From: Tetrapyrgos nigripes
Lineage: Eukaryota; Basidiomycota; Agaricomycetes; Agaricales; Campanellaceae
Length of the DNA: 64,000 nt
Assembly: GCA_013368315.1 (NCBI GenBank)
Contig: JAACJM010000001.1
Location: 372,001-436,000 of the forward strand
Reading direction: 5' to 3'
Shown: in pieces, positions 57,615 to 64,000 of the stretch
Layout: each line of letters begins with the position of its first letter
Numbering within the stretch: position 1 is the stretch's first letter
The notes under the pieces: model-generated
The model's input: only the letters and a program-made list of their open reading frames with translations
Told to the model about the DNA's origin: nothing
Database searches by the model: none
Made by a program: the position numbers and the translations under genes

Positions 57615-59739
57615 CTAGTCAACATAAGGTGGTGGTCTCGTAACATGCTCGTGGTGTTCAGAGTGATTGTCAGGAACGAGATAAGGAGGAGGCGCATGAC
57701 CATGCGATGGGGGATGTTGCTCGACAGTAACTGATGAGGGAGCAGGTTCAGATGACGGGTATACAGGACGTGGAGAACCTGGAACGGGCGGCAACCTTTG
57801 CGGCGGAGGTGGATCCGGAGACCTAAAATCCGAATCAATAGACGGAGGTGGGTCAGACGGGTCATCCATCGCAGGCGGCGGCGGCGGAAGCTCTACTCCC
57901 GTCCCACCGTCCAAGTCTTGTTGCTGATGCTGTTGCTGATGTTGATTAAGCACCAGCCCCAAAGCTTCAATCGCTCGTTCCGGCTCAGCCATCTCTGCCA
58001 ACTGAGTCACATCAGTATCCCTACTCGCCATCTCAAGTGTAGGAGGCGGCGTCGAAGACCTCTGCATCTCCTCTGAAAGTCCATCAAACTGTTCCGATAT
58101 CGCAAACCCAAAATCAACACCTTCGCCGAGAATGGCGACTTGGGGAAGTAAGGGTAGAGTATGGTGAAGCATGGGGTCTTCTGGGTCATCGGGAATGATA
58201 ATCTCGGATTCTGATTCCAAAAATGTTGGGAGACGGTTTGAAGTGGATGCTGATGCTTCTGCTTCCGCAGCAGCTGCAGCAGCGGAAGGGAAAAATGGAG
58301 GCGGTGCATCTCGTTCCTCGAAAGGTGGAGGAGCTGCACTATAGCTAGGTCCTGCTTCTCCAGGTCCTTCCGAATAATGAGGAACGGCAGAATCCAGCTC
58401 TTCGTACCTATTTGTCTTCACGGGAGGACGGTCGTGTTTCTTTTGATAAGCCTCATCCGTTGAAGGTCCAACTTCAGGTAACGTAGCTGGGGGCGGTAAA
58501 AGGGTGATGGGAATAGCGATGGTAAAGACCCGTTCCGTACGGTTGCTCATGTCAACGAAAGAAACACGAATGTTGATCCGGAAAGTGACAGAGTGTAAAA
58601 GAGTTGTCTGAGTGATGGAGTGGTGGACTTCGTCGCTATCGGGATGGTCGCGTTCTGGAACGGGAATGGGGAGATTGACAGAGTTGGCAGATGGGGATGA
58701 AAATGGGGAGGTTTGGTGTAATAGAAAACGTATCTGGATTGGTCGAGAAGCATGGAAACGACACGATGCTCCAGAACGCGCCAATACGGATTTGTACGTT
58801 GAACCAAGGAAGAGAGGGGATATAGGGACTTTGGAAGATGATGGCATCGTGGTTTTTTCAGAAAGTAGACCGGAAGAGGGTCCTTCCTCGAAAACTTCTG
58901 CACCTCCTTCATCATCATCTTCATCATCTGAACCCTCTGAACCTGTACCCTCTTCGGCATCTCGTTTGACGCGTACAACCCTGACAAGTTCCGCTTTGAT
59001 ATTCCTCAACCGCAAGCCCTCATCAAGCACCAACTCCCTCCTGGGAGGCGGTATCTTCACATACAGAGGTATAGGATCTGCAGACTTGAACGTCGTCCTA
59101 GGCACTTGAACTTCCACCCTTGTAGGATCATCCGACGTGAAAGTTTCAGGTGAAATAGGTAAAGTGTGCAGATGAGATGTATACCGTCTCGTATGGACCG
59201 CGAGACTCTTTGAAATCGAATGTAATTGTGAATGGGAGGGTAATGGATGAAGGACAGCTGTCAAAACATGAGACAGGGATGAATGAGGGGTATGTATCGA
59301 CTGCGGAGTGTCTGGAGTGAGCGGGATAGCAAAGAGTATGGAAGAAGGTATCGTGGACGAAGACGAATTCGTATTCGAAGACCACAACACGCTCTCTGTG
59401 AACCCAAGCTCGATTTCGCGTTCAAAGGCTGTTTCGACAGTTCGAAGACTTATTGACCTACAGTCTGTCAGTCAAAAACACTATTCAAATCAAAGTCAAG
59501 TCAATATAGACAACATACACTTTGCCCCACGAATCCACATCTGCGCCTTTAATCTGTAATTCACCTTCTATGGCTGCCCTTTCGCCTTCAGCTCCGAGAA
59601 AACCTTTCTGAAAGTTGACACTGTCGACAGTGGGTACGATGAGAAGTTGTGGGTGTTGAGAAACATGGGATTGGCTGGTGTCGGAACTCTCGCCTGGGTC
59701 TTCTTGGGAATAGGTCGGAGGCGGGAGAGGATCAGACAT
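57615..59739 (-). CDS. Alpha-arrestin-like adaptor with PY motifs
   Basis: Arrestin-related trafficking adaptor, predicted to recruit the Rsp5/NEDD4 ubiquitin ligase to plasma-membrane cargo. Exon 1 (from 59739) starts MSDPLPPPTYSQEDPGE and includes FQKGFLGAEGERAAIEGELQ. After a small intron (donor GTATGTTG, near 59460-59515), the arrestin N-domain continues with SLRTVETAFEREIELGF, SILFAIPLTPDTPQSIHTPH and LSHVLTAVLHP. The C-domain begins VEVQVPRTTFKSADPIPLYV, GLRLRNIKAELVRVVRV, and TLLHSVTFRINIRVSFVD. The last 260 residues are Pro/Ser/Gln-rich. PPxY motifs: PPPTY near the start, APPPYLV and RPPPYVD at the very end, with TAG at 57615-57617. An Ala run and a Gln/His run (about 57920-57950) are low complexity. 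Family is clear, but paralogue identity (Art1/Ldb19-like or other) is not resolved. Confidence 0.85.
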
Positions 59740-59918
59740 GGTGTATGTGCATAAAGAGAGGCCGGAAGAAAAGAGGTAAAAAAGAGTCGTAAGCCACTGC
59801 CATCACATGTACATGGCTATGCGGTATGTGTAAGATGAGGTAGAACGGTTCACAACTGCAATTACATATTTGTGACTCAGCCTTGAACCCGATAGCTATT
59901 ACAATAGTACAAGAAATC

Positions 59919-62183
59919 CTAATACTCAACCCTCGTAAGACTGTCCAACTCTGCAAACAACGTATCATCAATATTCAACTCCCTCAACATCAACATATCC
60001 CAAGTACTATCCTTATACCCACCGAGCAACCCTGTACCCTTTTCCACATCATTTTCCCCAACCTCTCCATAACCCATCCCAAAAGATATCGTCGTCACAG
60101 CAGTCGCAGACGTATCAAACGAATCCTTTGCATCGTCCAACACCTTCATAGTCTCAATCGCCCTACGGACCGTGACGATATAATAAGACCTAAACTCTGG
60201 GCTATTCAATACGGAGAGTTTTTGAACCATCCGGAGAATGACGTTTTTGGCGCCCAAAGTCCGGTCGCTTTTGAGTTTTTCTTTTAGGTCGGGCGGCGAT
60301 AAGAATGCCAAGGTGTAGAGCGCCATAACAACTTTTTCCATGAAACAGAGCCAGGGCTCCCGAGATAAGAGTTGGAAATCGGCGTCTATCACTGGGAGGC
60401 GATGAACCAGCGAGACGAAGAGGGTGTAGAGGGATGTCGATGAAACAGCTTTGGAGAAGACATGTCGGTTTCCATCCGAGTGACCGATTCGGGTGAAAAC
60501 TTCGAGTGCCATATCGGGCAGGGAAGGTGGTTTGAGACTGTAAGTGCCGACAGGTGCACCCACTAACTGTACAGTAGCAAAAGGAGATACAGCCTCGTTG
60601 GGGTCAACAAGGAAGGATGCAACCAGATTGAATATCCTGTGGGCTACTCGGAATGGGGTTTTTGGAGGGGATGCAGGATCAGGGAATTGGAGGTGGGGCC
60701 CAGTGCAGAATAGCACGTGTAGGGTGTCTTTACGTATGACAACGAGGTCATTGAGAAGGATGACAGGAGAGGGGGTTAAGATGGTGTCACCCTTCCGTGT
60801 TGCACCACATAGACGGAGGAGAACGGAGAGGACGCGTGAATGATATTTGGCTACATACTCTGCATTGTCGGGGAATATGCAGAGATTGCGCAGAATGTTT
60901 AAAACGGTGATGATGACACTTCCAGGCCGTTGACGTGGCGCTGGATTTGAATCCTTGGGTAATTGGGGTAATGGGTGAAGAGCTGCAAACGGATCGGTTT
61001 CGAGGTCGATGATGTGATTGACCAAATCTCGGTGGGTCACAACGGGAAGATCTTCGTCAAAGACGGTATCCTCCTGATCTGGAAACGCCGTGTCCTCCAA
61101 GAGGTCGAGCACTTCGTCGAGTAGCTCTGGACAATCCATTATCCGAAAGCCAGTATCCGGAGTAGGACCCTTCATAGTTGATAAGAGGGCAAAGGCTGTG
61201 AGGGAATAGGACAATTCGGTGGAAATCCTCGATCGTATAGACATTGTCAGCGCGTCAATGTCGAGCACCCCCCAGTCAGCGAGATCCCTCCACTGGCGCA
61301 TAGGCTCCTTGTCGAGGATCCTAAAGTCTCGACCGCCATAGGAGTCGACTTCGCGTGCGAGGGGGACATACTCGATTTTTCTCCGGGAAGGTTCGTGTCG
61401 TGGCCTTGGCTGAGCGGCCATTGCAGCGGAGGATGATGGAACCGAGTTGGTGGAACCCACGGGAGCAGGGTCGGTTACTGCCGGCTGTCTGGAGTAAGCA
61501 CATTTTTACCGCAAAAGAAAGGCGATAAGCGCTTACGAAACCGGCATCAAATGCATCTTGTTTGTAGAAAAGAAAGTTTTCATATAAAATCCCGTCCGCA
61601 AGGGAATCCACTTACCACCAGTTGTTCTTTGACGTGCTCGTTTCCCACCCGACTCCTCAAACTCCAGTTTGCGTTTCATGCTTTCCTGGTCGCCTTCGGG
61701 CACCTCAATGCTGCCAGCGAACGGAGGGCGAGCCATGGTGGGCGGAGCGGAAGCGGTCGTTTGCCTCATGGTCTGCGACTTATCCCGCACATTCCGGCGA
61801 TACAGTTCCTCAAATGGAAGGAAGATGAGCGAGTAGTAGTGCTGGACGAGTTGGGAGACGCTGACCAGGGAGCCGTCCGGGGCCGAGTGGTGTTCTGGGA
61901 GGCCCAGCTGGGGAAGAATGATGTTCCAGGCGTTGTTGTTAGTGAGGGCTGCGGCGCCTCCACGGGCGAGGACTGTGGAGAAGAGGACATAGATATTGAC
62001 GGACTTGTCGGCAAGGAGAATAGTGGCGGGTTCAGGGCCGATGGGGATGTCTTTGAAGGGGGAAGTGGCCGGGTCGTACTGGGGGGAAGGGACTCCCAAC
62101 AGAGCAGGGGGAAGAGGTGTATTCCGTCTGGTGTGTAACGCACCTAGCGCCGCCGCGAAATTTTGAGACGGTCGACTAGACAT
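59919..62183 (-). CDS. SWI1: SWI/SNF subunit Swi1/ARID1-like (ARID domain)
   Basis: DNA-binding accessory subunit of the SWI/SNF chromatin-remodelling complex. The N-terminus is the ARID: MSSRPSQNFAAALGALHTRR, IYVLFSTVLARGGAAALTNN, AWNIILPQLGLPEH and LVQHYYSLIFLPFEELYRR. A basic linker (SMKRKLEFEESGGKRARQRT) ends at an intron (donor GTAAGTGG, near 61618). The next exon begins QPAVTDPAPVGS and contains the Swi1/ARID1 C-terminal fold: KIEYVPLAREVDSYGGRDFR, ILDKEPMRQWRDLADWGVLD, MSIRSRISTELSYSLTAFAL, then armadillo-like repeats with VLNILRNLCIFPDNAEYVAK, ending at TAG 59919-59921. Yeast and animal proteins have long Gln-rich regions before the ARID; here the protein starts in the ARID, and the divergent DUF1764 ATG is only 34 bp away. 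Confidence 0.87.
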
Positions 62184-62217
62184 AGCTCAGTCACAAGCGT
62201 GACACTTTTTTTATTTC
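62184..62217. promoter_or_regulatory. 34-bp bidirectional spacer
   Basis: Only 34 bp separate the start codons of the Swi1-like gene and the DUF1764 gene. It is the shortest divergent spacer in the window. Confidence 0.5.
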
Positions 62218-62776
62218 ATGTCCGCCTCTTCCTCCATCATCGACGACATCTTCAACAGCGCCTCTTCCTCAAAGGCCACCATCTCCAAAAAGGAGGTCGT
62301 CAAGAAGGACAGGAAACGCAAACGCACGTCTCCTCCTGCAGTCGAGACCGTTCTAGACACCTCTGCTCCCTCTTCAAAGCGTCCAAAGGTCTCCAAAAAG
62401 TCCGACCCGCCCAAGGTCTCCAAAAAGTCTGACCCACCCAGGGGCTCCAAGAAGGACAAGGAGGAGGACGAGCGATTCAAGGATTCCAGAGGGACCGGGC
62501 CTCGTGCGTACATCTCTTCTCATCTGCCTGATCTCTTATTGATTTGTTTTTTCCAGGACGCAAAACAGAGGAAGGCTGGTCAATATATAAAGTTGATGAG
62601 CTTGGTATTGATGAGGAAGCCGGAGGTAATCCTGTTCTTTTTTCCTCGCTCCCTGCTCACCGTCACTGTCGTCGCCGCCCTAGGCACTCCGTTGTGTCCT
62701 TTTGATTGTACTTGCTGTGAGTTTTCCTGTTCTCTTTTGTCTCATGTTTTGGACTGGCTTTTTTCCAGGTTTTTGA
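62218..62776 (+). CDS. DUF1764 family small basic protein
   Basis: Eukaryotic protein family of unknown function. Four coding exons (62218-62503, 62557-62625, 62684-62716, 62769-62776) give 131 residues. The N-terminal 95 residues are Lys/Ser-rich and disordered with a run of nuclear-localisation-like basic clusters (KKDRKRKRTS, SSKRPKVSKK). The conserved C-terminal module is GWSIYKVDELGIDEEAGGTP followed by LCPFDCTCCF. The last exon is just 8 nt (GTTTTTGA), completing Cys-Phe-stop; the donor GTGAGTTT and acceptor TTTTTCCAG support it. Start at 62218, 34 bp from the divergent Swi1 start. A tandem 27-bp repeat lies inside the coding sequence. Confidence 0.85.
62386..62439 (+). repeat. 27-bp tandem repeat inside the DUF1764 gene
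   Basis: Two adjacent 27-nt units (62386-62412 and 62413-62439) differ at two positions, both synonymous, and encode KVSKKSDPP twice; a degraded third unit (RGSKKDKE) follows. The repeat keeps frame, so it expands the basic tail by nine residues per unit. Confidence 0.8.
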
Positions 62777-63110
62777 TACCCTGTAATGCCACTGTACTAT
62801 ACTCTTTGCTGTCGCGTGCCCGTGTTTGTCCGAGCTTCTGTCTCTTATTCGGCTCTATCGAAGCCAAGCTCATCGCTCTCTTCATACGATCTGCTGGGTC
62901 AATGTGTAGCCAACATCAATCTTCCTACTCAACCTCTGGATAGTAACTTTCTGTGCTTTTTCAGATTCCTAGGGCAGAGCCCAGATAGGAATACATCGCT
63001 TATACGAGTCCAATGAAAATTTGCAAAGTTCAATTGAGAAACAGAGAATCTTCAGAGCGATATGTATACAAGGGATAAATCTGCATTCTACACTTGATTC
63101 GTCGTCTCTT
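62777..63110. other. Intergenic, convergent gene ends
   Basis: 334 bp between the stops of the DUF1764 gene and the next minus-strand gene. No gene is recognised; open frames here are short and unlike known proteins. Confidence 0.5.
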
Positions 63111-64000
63111 TCAAACTATTCCTCCCAACTCTGAATCACTTATAAAAGTCTGTGTAACTGATGTTGTCCTTCTTGAACTCGGTAATTGCGCTGTGAGTGA
63201 AGGTATGCAAACAATCTGACCAGTCGAACCTGTAACAGGCCGCACAGAGTCGGACTGCGTTGGACTACCCGATGATATGGCATTGGATATCGATCTAGAG
63301 GGGGAGTTTAAGATGGAGATGGAGTCTGACATTGACCATCTCGAATCCCACGAAACGTGGGACTGAGTGAGTGCTCTCGTCTCCTCGAATTGAGAATCTC
63401 GGCCATGGTCAACAGACGAATCTCCTACCCCTATCCCCACACGACGAGGATACGGAGTCCGATGTCTGCTAGCGGTAGCAGTTCTGGCTCGGCTTCTTGA
63501 ATGTTCCACCATTCCACTCTGCCAGCTACATGCCTGCTGGATGTAGTATTCTCTCTCTTGTCTTCGGATGACGCGACCAAAACTGTGGACGGTCAAGACT
63601 GAGACTACGAGCCCTGATATGGTCAAAAAAACATTAGAGAGACCAGACCCAATGCAAAGGTATTCACTCACAACTCAGACTGAGCCATCCAATGGTAGGT
63701 AGAGAGTTTGTAAAGTTGATACCCACAATGGATAAGGTTGCCCCAAGTACATTACACAGGGCTATCGTTGCCGTGTAGCACACCTGTAAATCCTTTAATT
63801 AAGAAAAAGGGAATCACCGAATAGATGAGGTACTTAAAGACCCACCTCATCCTTCATGACATTCCGAAATAACTCCATCCTAGGCATGTAACGACTCAAC
63901 TGACTGAATGAAGACGACGAAGGTGAGAGAAGTCCGCATGGCTGATTCCGAGTCTGAGAACGTTCTTTGAAGCTATCTGAGATCCCAAACTGCAACTCAT
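63111..64000 (-). CDS. Membrane protein, 3' part only (runs off the right end)
   Basis: C-terminal part of a minus-strand gene; the 5' end lies beyond 64000. Visible exons read FGISDSFKERSQTRNQPCGL, then LSRYMPRMELFRNVMKDE, an intron (donor GTGGGTCT), CYTATIALCNVLGATLSIVG (membrane helix), NSLPTIGWLSLSW, a further intron starting GTGAGTGA, and VVSVLTVHSFGRVIRRQERE (second helix followed by a basic cluster, so the C-terminal tail is probably cytosolic by the positive-inside rule). The tail of about 150 residues is Ser/Arg/Thr-rich and disordered, ending DSELGGIV with the stop at 63111-63113. Family not recognised. Confidence 0.7.

Overview
The window is nuclear DNA from a basidiomycete fungus, most likely an Agaricomycete. 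Genes are packed on both strands, almost every one is cut by introns of about 50-60 nt with GT(A/G)NGN donors, and the protein set is eukaryotic and fungal (MMM1 of ERMES, an eIF4E-binding 4E-T/Eap1-like protein, Rap1, Itc1, Swi1, a cellular RNA-dependent RNA polymerase). Species cannot be named from the sequence. I found no rRNA, convincing tRNA, CRISPR array or virus.

Left third (1-24.7 kb): eIF3K (+), a TMEM19/DUF92 membrane protein (-), an AVT-type vacuolar amino acid transporter (-), the ISWI partner Itc1/ACF1 (-), an unrecognised protein with a duplicated module (-), a Gfo/Idh/MocA oxidoreductase with an 8-nt micro-exon (+), a G1/S cyclin (-) between two long gene-poor stretches (about 2 kb and 3 kb), and a 4E-T/Eap1-like eIF4E-binding protein (-).

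Middle (24.7-47 kb), very compact: LYRM2-like protein (+), RdRP of the RNAi pathway (+), SmD2 (-), Pescadillo (+), a Sec7-PH ARF-GEF (+), an unrecognised Ser-rich protein (+), RPB8 (-), an alpha/beta-hydrolase-like protein that seems to lack its nucleophile (+), MMM1 (-), a tubulin-tyrosine-ligase-like protein (+), a CDK11-like kinase (+) and the telomere protein Rap1 (-).

Right part (47-64 kb): a protein with CNH-like and GYF regions (-), D-2-hydroxyglutarate dehydrogenase (+), a secreted alginate-lyase-like protein (+), a 233-bp TA-flanked inverted-repeat element (Tc1/mariner-type MITE), Rab5 (+), an alpha-arrestin with PY motifs (-), the SWI/SNF subunit Swi1 with ARID domain (-), a DUF1764 protein (+) and the 3' part of a membrane-protein gene (-).

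Most genes are housekeeping and do not form a biosynthetic cluster. What stands out is architectural: six divergent gene pairs with 34-136 bp between start codons, several extremely short coding exons (3, 5, 8 and 8 nt), the MITE whose arm mismatches are all transitions, an inverted telomere-repeat dyad in one divergent promoter, and several unrecognised or rebuilt proteins. All exon joins were made by eye from splice signals and reading frame; CDS coordinates run from start codon to stop codon and include introns.
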